Below, in pieces: positions 1 to 12,187 of a stretch of DNA of 64,000 nucleotides. The stretch is from assembly GCA_013399115.1 (NCBI GenBank), contig VXAA01002214.1, forward strand, positions 313,593-377,592. The letters are read 5' to 3'. A model generated the notes under the pieces. It was not told where the DNA came from, did not search any database, and saw nothing but the letters and a program-made list of their open reading frames with translations. Position numbers and translations under genes: made by a program. This stretch comes from Anseranas semipalmata. Lineage: Eukaryota > Chordata > Aves > Anseriformes > Anseranatidae. Position 1 is the stretch's first letter, and the number at the start of each line of letters is the position of its first letter.

Positions 1-1254
1 CCAGTCCCGTCAAGGCTGGAGTCTCAAGGGCTTTCTGGCCTTGACTCTGCTCCTGACATAAGACCTGCTCTTCTCTGTGAGTCAGTGAATAGCCCAGAAT
101 AAGTCCCCATGGTTGCACAGCCTGGATCTGCACTGTGCTGCCTGGGCCTCTCTGGAAGGAACTGATATTTATTCTCTTGAGGTCTCTTGTACATTGAAGG
201 CAATCACCGAGCAGCAGTACTGCACAGTATTGCTCACTCTGCATTCATCAGTCCTCAGCTCTTCCCTGGGCGTCAAGATTTGTATTCTCATCAACATGCT
301 AATTATACACAGAAAAGACAGGCTGCGTGACCTGGCAGGGGAAAAACACTTTGCTTGCCCATTAAGGACCATGCAAACCACCTGGTACACAACAGCTCAT
401 TATCAGCGCTGGCAGATCAGCAGTGAATCAGCTGATCTGAGCAATCCTAAGCACCTATCAAAAGTGGCTGTGTCTTACCAGGCTAAGGTAGGCACCGCGC
501 TTGTGCTAGACTGGTTTTCTTGGCCTTATCCCATTGAGAGGCCATGGAAATGGGTCAGCCTTGCAGAGAGTAAGTCTTCCTTTTCTTCCTACCGTTTGGA
601 TGATGAATAGAGCCTAAGCCCTTACTGCAAGAAGCAACAGTTTGGGTAACACAGCTGGTAATGAGCAGGAAGATTTTCACAAGGGTGAAATGCAATCAGA
701 TGAACTGACTATCAGCAACTGTGCAGCCACAGCAGTAACACTAACCTGACTGGAGTTCAGTGCTTTTATTCATTTCACTGATGGGTCCACAAGTACAGTT
801 GTAAATGGAAAAGCATCATTAATTGACTGTATTTTTAATGGAGTCACACGGGGTTGGTTCTCAGCGCCGTGCTGTTTAGTAACTTTATCTACAAACTGGA
901 AAAAGTATAAACTGTTTGGGTACTAAATCTGTGGATGATACAGCTGTTTGAGAATGGTAGACAGTAATGAGATCAGGGCTCTGAGATGTACCAATTGCTT
1001 AGTACTAGGCTGTATGCATTGCAAGTAGTCAGAGTAAGATTATACATCTAGGCCCGAAGACTGCTGTACATATCTCCATGATGGGGTGGTCTGCAGGGGA
1101 AGCAGGAATCAACCTAAGCACCACGTGAAACTCTATGGTCAAAAGGACTTATCAAATCTCTAGATCTTTATATGGGAATGCTGGCAATGATACAATCCTG
1201 CTGTATACTCTGTTGGTGTAAACCTTGAAAAAAATACTGTGCTTCTGATACCCC

Positions 1255-1366
1255 TAATTCAAGAAGGAAATCAAAAAGGGAGCAGATTCAGAGAAGATTT
1301 ATGAGATGATGTCAAATCTCAAGACACAGAGTGAGAGGCTGAGGGAGTCTGGTCTGCTTAGTTTGT
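1255..1366 (+). mobile_element. degraded CR1-type LINE fragment
   Basis: TTCAAGAAGGAAATC, CAGATTCAGAGAAG and GAGAGGCTGAGGGAGTCTGG follow the order and spacing of the CR1 reverse-transcriptase 3' region (TTCAAGAAGGATAT, GTTCAGAGAAGGG, GAGCGGCTGAGGGAGCTGGG). Heavily mutated, with no open frame. The family assignment is from memory of the consensus, not from an alignment. Confidence 0.6.
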
Positions 1367-2358
1367 TCATCTCTGATTTGAATGTACTGTTTTAGACTCA
1401 AGGAGATTGAGTGCCTATTTATTGACTGTGCTTGTTACACCTTATTTGTGCTGTATTCCTGTTGTCCAAAAGAGGTTGGGAAACTGTATATATTTTTCCC
1501 TCTGATATATAATTTGACCTTTTAGGAAGAGGGAAAATTGATGCCTTTTTCCTGAAGTAGCAAACATTAGCCAGGGTATTTATGCTCTTTATGGTATTAA
1601 ACATCTTTGATGCACAGGATTAGGCAAAATCAGGAACATTTTTCATTCAAATCAGATTGTTAAGGAACAAGACAGTAATTGTTTTGTCTTCTTGTGTAGT
1701 GTAGTGCAGAGTTTGCTTTCCAGATAATCTGGGAATGTCACTTAACAAGTTCCATATTAATGCTGGTATCTAAGAGCATGATGAAGCTCTTAGTCACTCC
1801 AGATCTCTTCCAGTGGGACATGGCAGTTTGCAGCTTTTGATCTTTTACATAAGATTAATAGTTTTAAGTTTGTTATAGGGTGTGTTTTGCAACCTGTGGT
1901 TTGTAGAAGCATGTAGAGTGGTGTTGTGAAGATCATTATGGACTTTCCAGACATAACTACAACATGGCAGCAGCAGGCAAGGCTTAATGCAAGGGTGATC
2001 CCGTCTAGTCTTACGGTTCTATCTGTATGAGCAGAACAGAATTGCAACGTTCACTGTGATAGCAAGTCCTCCAGAGGTTTTGAGCAAGCTGCAGAATTTC
2101 TGCCCTGTTTCTGCATCTGGTCAGGAGGAAACAGAGCTACTTTACTTCACAACAGAGCCAACACTAGAGTAAAGCTCCTGAAGATGGTGTATGTTGGGTA
2201 ATGAAGATACAGGCAAAGAATTTGAATCTCATAAAGGGAGTTCCCTTTGCAGTGCTGTGAGAAACACAAAGAAATCCTGTTTTGACTAGTTAATTGAGCA
2301 AACATTCCATCCAGCCCTAAAATATGCTTGCTATGCTTTTTCAGTGTTTTTTTCTTTT

Positions 2359-2359
2359 N
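2359..2359. other. single ambiguous base
   Basis: One N in a T-rich stretch. Confidence 1.
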
Positions 2360-5300
2360 TGTATCGCCCCTTTGCATGTTCATGTCTCCACCAGTCTGAA
2401 GAGCAACTGTCAGTTCTAGCACCCTGGGGCTCACCTGCTGCTCCCCCACTCCTGTCAGGTTGGATTTCTTTAAGGAGCATGTCAGTTGTAGCAAATCATT
2501 TCATGCACTAGGAAAGGGAAGACTTATATTCACCACCAGATTGGTTGTGCTGTCTATTCCCCAGCCAAGCCTCTCCCCCCTTGACTGTTTTCTGTTAGTG
2601 TCATTTATCACACGTCGTCAGCCCTGCCTTCACTCTCCTGCCTCTCCCAGAAATTCTGGCTCAGAGCACGCTCCCACCGGGTGCTGCTTCATGTGTGCCA
2701 GACTGCCCTTCTGCCCTGCTTTATATGAAATCCAAGTCTCTCCCATCACTGTCATCTCCTCAGAAATCTTCCCTCATCTCTCTGATGCTCTGATTTCTCC
2801 CCTCTCCTTGCTGTGCCTTTGCGTTATGCACAAGCCCCCTTCACCAGCTCCCTGGCCTGGCCCCCAGCCTGCCTTCCCCGTGCCACCCCACCCCCTGCCT
2901 GCATTCCTGGCCCCCCTCCCTGCGGCACTGTATCCCAATAGGAATGCCAGGCCTGGACTGCGTGGCCAGGGTCTCTCTGTTTTCTGTACTGTACACTTGA
3001 CATGTTTGCAGCCTGATGCAAAGCTCATTCAACCAACAGAAAGAGTTCCTTCGACTTTAATGGATTTCAAATGAAGACTTCAGACTATGCCTCCACAGCA
3101 GCCCAGAAATAACGACTATGTTGTGTAGAGATACCAAGTCAGCTTTAAACTAATTAGGTTGGATCCCAATAACCATCTAATCATAGAAACAGGGAGCTCA
3201 ATACTGGGTAATTTACCCTAATGAGACTGTAAGCTTGTCAAAGGAGAAAGCCTGTGTTTGCTTTAGTCCAGTTCCAATTTAACATCGTATGCCCACTGCC
3301 TTTTAAGAAACACCTACTACTTTTTAAAATCAAACTGGCACATGTCAAGATAATCTCTCCTTTTGTAGTAATGCAGCTATACAGAGTAAATGTCTAAAAT
3401 ACTGAATATTTTATAGTCAGTTTTCTCCTCTGTCCTTCTGCACACTGAACAAATGTTACGTATAACCACAAAAGCAATGTTGTACCAAAAGACAGGAAAT
3501 GCAGGGTACAAGAGAATATGTGATTTATCTATCAACTGCTTAGGGGGAAAAAAAGCAATAAATCCTTCATTCCCCAATACACACAGAGACAGCTATATCT
3601 TTCCTTGTAAAAATGTAAATGTTGGTGAGTATTATTTTATCCTTTTAAAACGCACAAGTGAGCTACAGGACTCTCTGGCCAGAAGAACAAGTTTTCCCTT
3701 GGAAACCAGAGCTAATAACACCTGCAGTCTTCAGTCACAAGAAAACATGCTAAATTCCGTGTAAAAAGAAAAGCATGTTGAATGGACAAATTCCAGAATG
3801 TTTCCTATATTTCAGTATGTACTCCAAATTGCAGTTACGCAAAACCTACAGCTTAGAAAACAACATTTGGAAGTGAAGTCTAACTTATTGTTGCATATCA
3901 TCTTCTGGTTGTTTTTTTTTTTTTTTCCCCATTTGGATTTTAAGAGAAGTTTGATTCTGTTTTAAGTCCATGCACAAACATCATTGTCATGTTCATTCTG
4001 CCAAAATTATCCAAAACAAGTACCCACATTTCTGAAAGGAGACACCTGACTGCTTGTAGTGCTTTACATTCAGCAGTCACCACTTAAGCCAAAAGGTATC
4101 GCTATACTCTTGAGAACCAGACAACACAAGCAGTAACCTAAAGATGGATTTGGGAGTCTAACTTTGGGTTTCCTGCTTTGAAAGGCATGATTTGCTAAGT
4201 ACTCTTGAAATTGAATACCATATGTTCATCTCACACGCCTTAATTCCTGAAAGCAAAGCAGAAGGTGGCAGTGCAGCGTTAGAGGAAAGTATACGAGCAT
4301 CTTCTGTAAGATACTGCTAGGCCTGAGAAGATCGGCAGCTATGCCTGCAAAAATCAGATCTTTTCTGAAATAACAGGGTGGGGGCAAAGGCACATATCAG
4401 CGTGCTGGCAGAAGCTGGAGAGCTTTGGACTTGCATTGCCCTGTTTGAGTTACCCAAAACCTTTAGACGCCTTCCCAAAATTGCTTCCTTTTGTGCAGCC
4501 AAGGAAAGCTCTAAACAGAATATTTGTTATTTTCCATGAGCACAAGAAAGAGAAAGTTAAGCCTCCAGTTAGGCTGTAAACAAGTTCCTTCTCACAAAAC
4601 AAAATGGAGCTTGTAAGCAACTGCTAGTTAAAATGCCATCCTTTGGAATTGCCCCCATTCCTTGAGGTTAGACCTGCAACAGGTTTCTGGTGGTTTTGGA
4701 GCTCCTGCTCATCGGACTACAGCCTCTCCAATCAGCAAGAAGCAAAACAAAGGAAAAGCAGAATAGAGGGTGTGTTGAAGAAATGCCTGCTAAAACAGTG
4801 GCCGTAGGACACTGTCATGTCCCATGTCCTCAGCATGCCCTGCACAATTTTTATGTGCTGGCGTGGATCAGGAGAATAAGGCTTTCCCAAACAGCAGAGG
4901 CCAAATTCAGAGCTGCTTAGCCTTGTCCCCCTTGTATCTTCTCAGAGGGGTTTGTGGTAGACTTTTCGATCAGAATGGATTTAATGCTAATATCAAGCAT
5001 AGTATTAACAATGAAGAGAAATGTCCTACTCATTTGTAGGATATGCACTCTTCACTCCAATATTTCTAGTCTCCCTGAAGAAGTACTCTCTACCATAACT
5101 TTGTTTTTACTGTGTTTGGGATATTCTTGCATTCTGTGTCTTTTCTGGTGCAAATGACAGATACGACAGATCTAAAGTCTTAAAAAATATAGGTAGGAAT
5201 TGTCCCAGTGTTACTACTTTTTTAACTATAAAAACTCCAAAATATTTTGCAATTTTTTCTAATTGCTAATTGTAGAGTTTTATTTAAAATTTTCTAGAGA

Positions 5301-5774
5301 AAACTGTTAAAATGTTTCAGCAAGCTTATCCTAAAGAGTGAAATCCTGTTTCATCAGAGCTCTGTATTTTACAAAATTGAGATTTGTGACTAAATTTCAA
5401 ATCCCATCCACAATGCACTTATGTATTTTTAAAATACAGAAATATCTTCCAAAATGTAAGAGAAAATAATTTGTTTTCTATAAACCTGAATCATCCTCCA
5501 AAGCTTTAATAAAGTTAATGATTATCTATCTCCTTAATTAACATATTAGGTGGTGTGCCTCATTTCACCTAACGTTAATGTTTTACTTTTGAGGGAGAAC
5601 TATAAGAATGCCAAAAGATGTAACTGATTTGCTAGCAATTGGGATTTTTCCAGTCACATAAACAGAAGGTATTAGAGATCAGTTTCAATTTGCAGATGAT
5701 AATTATATCAAATACAGCTAATAAGAGAGGTAAATAAATGCAGATAAGGAAAAAAGTGTATATAATAGTAATTG

Positions 5775-5850
5775 AAGAAAAGAAAAAGAAAAGAAAAAGA
5801 AAAGAAAAAGAAAAGAAAAAGAAAAGAAAAAGAAAAGAAAAAGAGAAAAA
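5775..5850 (+). repeat. homopurine 11-bp tandem repeat (GAAAAGAAAAA)n
   Basis: About 76 bases of A and G only. G spacing alternates 5 and 6, giving an 11-bp unit repeated about six times, then GAGAAAAA. Confidence 0.95.
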
Positions 5851-8239
5851 TAGATCTCCAGTGGAGAGATTAGCTGTATTATTCCTAAAGTGCGGTCAGT
5901 TGGCTGGTGGGCAAGGCAAAGTATTTTATAGATCTCACAAACTGTGACAGAGGTACTTCCAGCTCTGAGTGAATCCTAGCAAATACAGTCCTTGACCGCA
6001 CCACTGATGTGCCCAATCAAACCATTACACAGACAAAGAAATGCATTTAAACTAGTGCACTCCACACCGACCCAAATTCCCATCTTTATGGGTGAGATTG
6101 CAGGATCAACAACATGAAAACAAAGTTTTAGTGTTGCTAATGTTGGTGTTCTTGCTGCAATGACAGGCTTAGTAAAAATTAGATTGTTACATACCATAGC
6201 TTGACAACTAATATAATTGGGAAGGACAGAAATTCCATGCATTTAACAGTTTGCTTCTGTAGAAATACAAAATCTGCCTGAAAACAAGGAATATAAGGCA
6301 TCTCCACTGCCAACATTAAAACAGTAATATCTATTGTACTCGTAAAGCCCTCATTTATACCAGTGGCATTACTGCACTGTTTTTAGTCTAGAGTTAATAC
6401 TGGGGCTTAAATGTACTTTGAACTATATCGACACTTGAAGGGAGATAGACACCTGATTGAGAAAGAGAGAGAAAAAAGACAAGAGGATGAAAGCAGCAAT
6501 TGCACAGCATGCCTCCAGAATGAATTCAAACTGTGGGGAAAAAATAAAATACAGCCAATCCCCCCGAAATTTATTCAGGTAGTGGGTCTCCCCCACCTAT
6601 GGCTTGGAATTTTGCACATTACCTCAAATTCTAATAGCCTCTATATACTTATAACCTTATTTTTGGTATGACATAGGGCTCTTTGGCTGCTTTATGGCTG
6701 AATTATCAGCGTGGCTCAAGTACAAGAGCAGAGCCTCCCTGCTGCCTCTCCTGTGGTGGCCCACGTGGCACCTGCAGACAGGAGCTGGTGCAGCTGCACT
6801 CCCTTCTCCAGCTATCCTGCCTACTCCCAAAGCTCAAATTAACACCAGGGCTCCTACTGGAAAGCAGAGCTGTCCAGAGCCTCCCATGGCCATCCCCCAC
6901 TTTCCCAATGTTGGACAAAGGAGAAAAAAAAAAAAAAGAAGCTGAGCTGCCTCCCTAGTACCCCAGTAAAGGTTGCCAATGTCAGAAATAAGATAATCTT
7001 GTCTCTTCTCTCTTGAATACTACAGATTAAATTGCTGACAGATTAACATGGAGTACAATCCTGAACTCCCTGAGCAAAATGTGGACCAGATGAGCCAGAA
7101 TACAACACTGAAATTTAATACTTATGAGTCGAAAGTTAGATTTTATTTTATTTACATTTCTAAATACTATACCCAACTTCAAAATCAGAGTTCTTTTTCA
7201 GCTTAATATTCCCAAACACATTTTTTCAGAATTTTATGAAATTCTGTACAATCAATTGCAGAATTTTTACTTTGTACCCCAAAGCAAGTTGGGGTTGCAA
7301 CCTCTTCAGGGACAGACCTTCACAGTTTTGCCCTTCTGCATCTATTATCCTACTACCTACTAGCTTGTTTCATAGATTCACCAAAGAAAAGTAGGATGAA
7401 ACAGACCTGTCTTTGAGCAGGTAGTGGGCACCCCCAGATTTTACAGAAAGGAATAATAGCACTAAGTTAATCTTTGAGTGCTGAAAGACCCAAAGTCTGA
7501 CCTTGGTGCTATGAAACATTTTGCCTCTAGAAACGCAGTCTTCTTGAAAAGCTATAGAACGTAGTTGACTTCTAGAGTCAGGATTCAGTGATTTTTTTCT
7601 TAAACTGCTTTTTTCAAATTCTAGCTCATATAATCATATTCTTTCTTCCTAAATTCCCTTTTCAGTTTGGATTAGTTTCTAGCCCAGCACTGTTTCAGTG
7701 CTAGACACTAGGTATGCTGTTAAATAAATTCTTCATCATGCAGGTTGCTGTACTTCAGTTAATATTAAATGCCTCTCAGCTTTTTTTCCCACAAACTACC
7801 CTGGGTGACAAATTCACCTGCAAATTGAAGCTGATAACTTTATCATACCCCAGTCATTCCTTCAGTTTCTTATATCATTTGGGACAAAGATTATTACTTA
7901 CTATGATGAAGATTGTTAAAAGAGAGATACTAGCGGGTGCTGAAGTTGGTTATTGTAGAGTGAATGCTCTACAATTTCAGAAGGCACCGAAAACTTACCT
8001 GGAGACATTATGGACATATCACTGGGTGAGGCACATCTACACAAGGCACTGCCATAGACCACATGTTAAAACTTAAGCTTTACTAAGTCCTGCTTTCCTT
8101 GAAAACCCTATAGATTCTCAGATCTGATATTTTTCATTAATTAGTGTTCAAAATTTCCCTCCAGCAGAAGGAAATGAGGAAGGCCCCAGCGAGCAGGAGG
8201 GAGCCTCGCACTGCTGGAACAGGATTTAAGATTCAGCTA

Positions 8240-8253
8240 TTACCACCTAGTGG
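8240..8253 (-). promoter_or_regulatory. CTCF-type site, intergenic
   Basis: On the minus strand CCACTAGGTGGTAA fits the CTCF core at 12 of 14 positions. Confidence 0.3.
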
Positions 8254-9551
8254 ACACAGACTGCTCCTCCTGCATTTCTACTCCAGTCCTTTAATCTCTA
8301 TCCACACATGACATTCTAACGTTTCCCTTTGTTGATACATTAATCAACTAGTAAACTGCTGTATCTGGATCTTGATCATAATTATTTGTTCTTAATATGC
8401 TACTACTGAAGCCCCACACCCAGTGAACCACAAAAATACCTGTTAATGCTTCAAGCACGAGTCTGGATAAATCAAACCTCCCAAAGTTATTCAGTCTCAG
8501 CTTGACATTCCCTGTCATTTTTCAACCTTTTCTTAGTGCTTTCTACTTTATATTAGAACACTTAGCATTTCAGAACTCTGAAAAATCCCAAGCTGTCCTT
8601 CAAGATTCTTCATATTATAAACAAATTAAGGACACTATTAACATGCTATGGTTCAAAAGGAAATGAGCACCCTGTTAAATTTAAAACCACATGAAACCTA
8701 AAGAGAAGGAAAAAGTCCAAAGTAAAGCATCTGAGACTAGACTGCAAAGCTATTTAGGTACCAGACTCCTGCTGATTTAGGAACCCACATACCTTGTAGA
8801 CTAAAGCTGGTTTATGATTCCCTCAGGGAATTCTGTGTTGCATCACTGAATTTTCTGTCACCATAACATTTTGTCAACACCCTCACTCCCCCGCTTTGCA
8901 CCTCTCCCTGAATGGTTAATCTTCATTCTGTAGAGTCCACTAAAGGACTCTCTTTTATTCCTTTTCCTTTCATACTGTTTCACTGCCTCGAGTACCTTGA
9001 ACTTCTGCTACATTCCAGTCCTGTCAGACTCTTGCAATACTTGTAGGTTTATGGCCTTATATGTATTAGCACAACACACTTACATGTATTACACAAATGT
9101 AATCAAATCAATTTACAACTCCCGATTTGCCTATTTTGGACATGGCCTATTTTTTCTTGCACTTCTATAATTCAGCTAGTCCCATTAGTATCCTCACAAC
9201 TTCAGCAGAATTAAGATGTGTGTCCACTACTGAGATGCCCAACCACCTTATTTTTCTGCTACCCAATCAGTACTCATTTTTCCAGTCAACATCTACCTTT
9301 ACCCAGTGATGGTAAAAAATTTAGGCACAAACTCAGTGTTTTGACTAGGCAGATAAATCTCAGAAAGAATGACCTGCCACTTCCAAATCTGAATGCTTAG
9401 AGAAGCATGTCAGGACATGTTTCCCATCTGAAGCCAAGTCTAGCACGGGACTCAACAGAGGCTAAGTGGTTACAGAGGTAGACGTCTCTAGGAGATGTGC
9501 CATTACAATAACCACACAGAAGCACTTCAAACATTTGAGGAGCATTCACTC

Positions 9552-9567
9552 TTTTTTTTTTTTTTTT
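9552..9567. repeat. poly-T run, 16 bases
   Basis: Homopolymer in intergenic sequence. A similar 15-base run is at 3912-3926. Confidence 0.9.
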
Positions 9568-11726
9568 CTGAACGCTGCACATATCTGATTTAGAAGTAAT
9601 TTTAATTAGAGCCCACTGAACATCAAAAATAGCAGACTGCCAACCCAGGAGGCTCCACAGAATGTGATCAAATAAAGAAAATGAGACCATGTTCCAAACC
9701 AAATCAGGTTGTCTTCTTCCCATATGCCATTCTCAGCTGTTGGCTTAATAGCACTGCATGCCCAAGGTCAGCTCTACTGAAAATGAATCCTGACTGCATC
9801 ATAAAGTTGGCTCCAAAACAGCAGCCCTTCATCCAATCTGCCATGCTGCTTTTAATCAGGAACCCCAGATAATGCATGTGTACAAGCAGCAAACAACAGT
9901 ACAGTATGTGAAGTTTTGGCTTAGAGCCACGTGCACCAGGAGAGAGAAGCTCTGTTCAGCAGCAGCCCAGACAGTGAAAAGGAATGTTTTTCCCCACTTG
10001 TGCACATTAGTTCCACCCAGTGCTAACATCCCTTTGAGGCTCACAGACTTTCCTCACTTTCCTAAATGTGAGTTAACCTCTTCCCACTTGTTTTTCTTTG
10101 CCTCACTAAGTTTAGGCACCTTTATTTTACTGCATACTTTCTTTTGGTTTTGTAGAGTGATCACTCATTTACATAACTGCAAGACAAAAATAAAATACAA
10201 TAAAAATACATTTCTCCAAATATTTTCATAAAGTATGATTATTATTGTAGTAACAAGCACAGCACTGAGCACAGCTTTTTCTGCTAGGGCCATACCCAAA
10301 ACTGCAATTTCAATTTAACGTGACTGGATAAAAAAGATACCTTATCTGACGTGGTGTAAGCAATAATTATCTAATCACTGGAGTGCCATTCTGCATTAGC
10401 ACAGGAGAAACCCCTGGTGCAAATAGAGGAACTGTGCATGTACTTGTGTAGAGCAGAAAGTTAATGTTACTAGCCCTTTTGTTTGTAGAACAAAACAAGT
10501 ATTTTTTGTTTGGGCCCAATCCTGCACCTTTGCCTTAAAGCGTCTTTTCAGGTAGCGGAGGTTTCCAGCTAATGGAGAAAAAGTCACACAAACCTCTCAA
10601 ACACTTGTTTGTTTCCTTCACCTGTGAAGATAGATGGGGAGATCAAGCTCTGTGCAACTCTAAAATCCCCTACCATACAGTAAAATAAATTGGCTTGTTT
10701 TCTTATGACTGTCTTCAAGCACTCAAATTAGTTTCTAGCTACATCATGCAGAAGGGTGATTTCGTATTAGAAGATGATGATTTTGTAAAGCTGCTTACTT
10801 CAGATACATATATGCCAGGATGCCAAAGATTACTATGCATCCACCCCACTCTACATGCTGAAGATCACAAGGAGACCAGTGAGTAGATTGCCCATTCTGG
10901 TTACTGGCATCACTTTATTCGCTCAGGGATATAAACTCTATCCAATTAGCAGCTTTGTATCAATAAAACCGCATCCAAACTAAAGGGGATATATTAATTT
11001 CATTGCACTGGTTTAATTACAGTGGTACAACCTGTAAGCACACAAGACCTTAGCATATATCAAGAAAACATACCCTCGTAGGACAGTGGGGTAAGATTTA
11101 GTTCCCTTAAAGTCAGTGAAAAGACGCTGGAGATGATTGAGGCCCACTACCTCTCATAATGAGTATTCCTGTAGCTGAAACCCCTTGCAGGCCAATTAAT
11201 TACCTCCAAACCCTGCTGATGCGTTCCAAATTTTATTTTTATTTCAAAATCAAAGCTAAATAACTAGAAAAATCACATGGCTGAGCCAAACTGTGACTTT
11301 ATGGGTTTTAATTTTTGAGATTAAAGCGAAGTACAAAGACACACCCAGTCAGCAAAGTCTGGAGACAATAAGATGTAAAGCAATCCTCCTTCTGACCTCA
11401 CATTAACACAGAAATCACCCTACAGCATGCAAGTGTCAGCCAACAACGGCACCTACTTATTTCCTGTCAGCTTGTCCCTTTGATCTAACCTGATCCTTCT
11501 TCACTTTATTAAAAACGTTCTAATCTTTTGTCTTTGATCTCCCTGTAGGATTCTTCAAAGAGCTTCAAATTAGCAAACATGCAAACAACAAAAAAATGTA
11601 CCCTGTATCTGCTTGAAACAATGACGCGGGGAGCTGTTTCCTTCCTCAACACACAAGTTTAACGAGGGGCAGCATTTTAAAGCCAAAAGATGCCATAGTT
11701 ATCTGTTGTTTATTGGCATTAGGGTG

Positions 11727-11781
11727 GATGACAGAGTCCAAGCTTTTTTTTTTTGGTGGTGTGGGGGGGTAACAGAGTCTA

Positions 11782-11818
<37 letters not shown>

Positions 11819-11830
11819 GGGGGGTGGTTT
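11727..11830. repeat. imperfect tandem duplication with long T runs
   Basis: Two copies of ACAGAGTC(C/T)AAG followed by a T run and a G-rich GGTGGTGTGGGGGG-like end. Copy 1 is at about 11730-11768 and copy 2 at about 11771-11828. The second T run is 32 bases (11784-11815), the longest homopolymer in the window. Confidence 0.8.
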
Positions 11831-12130
11831 GCTCTGAAGGTGTAACAAGGCAGCCCAGCAGGGGTAGCAAAAAAGCCATGTGCATACTTCATTCAGCATG
11901 CCAGATGAAAGGATTATGTCACATTCAAGAGCAACAAAGAGCTCTGTTTAAGTTTGTACCAGGCTGGAACTGTGGGGCAGCCGTTAAAGACCACCAAGGT
12001 TTTAAATAAAACCGGACACTTTTAAGTTTCCTCTAGCTTTCCTTGTGGTAAATCCACCCAATATGAAGGGAATGTCAGTATCTCCCAGGAGGAAGATCTC
12101 TGAGCATTTAAAGAGGAAAGAAAATTGAAT

Positions 12131-12187
12131 GTATTTATATATGTGTGTGTATATATATATACACAACCCCCATATGTATATATATTG
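12131..12187. repeat. TA/TG microsatellite
   Basis: TATATATGTGTGTGTATATATATATACACA followed by a short CCCC break and TATGTATATATAT. Low-complexity dinucleotide tract. Confidence 0.9.

Noticed and set aside
113..610. 165-codon plus-strand open frame
   Set aside because: Starts with TTG; no splice signals at suitable places and no family recognised.
2460..3074. 204-codon plus-strand open frame
   Set aside because: Starts with TTG, sits in a C/T-rich stretch where stops are scarce, and has no recognisable domain.
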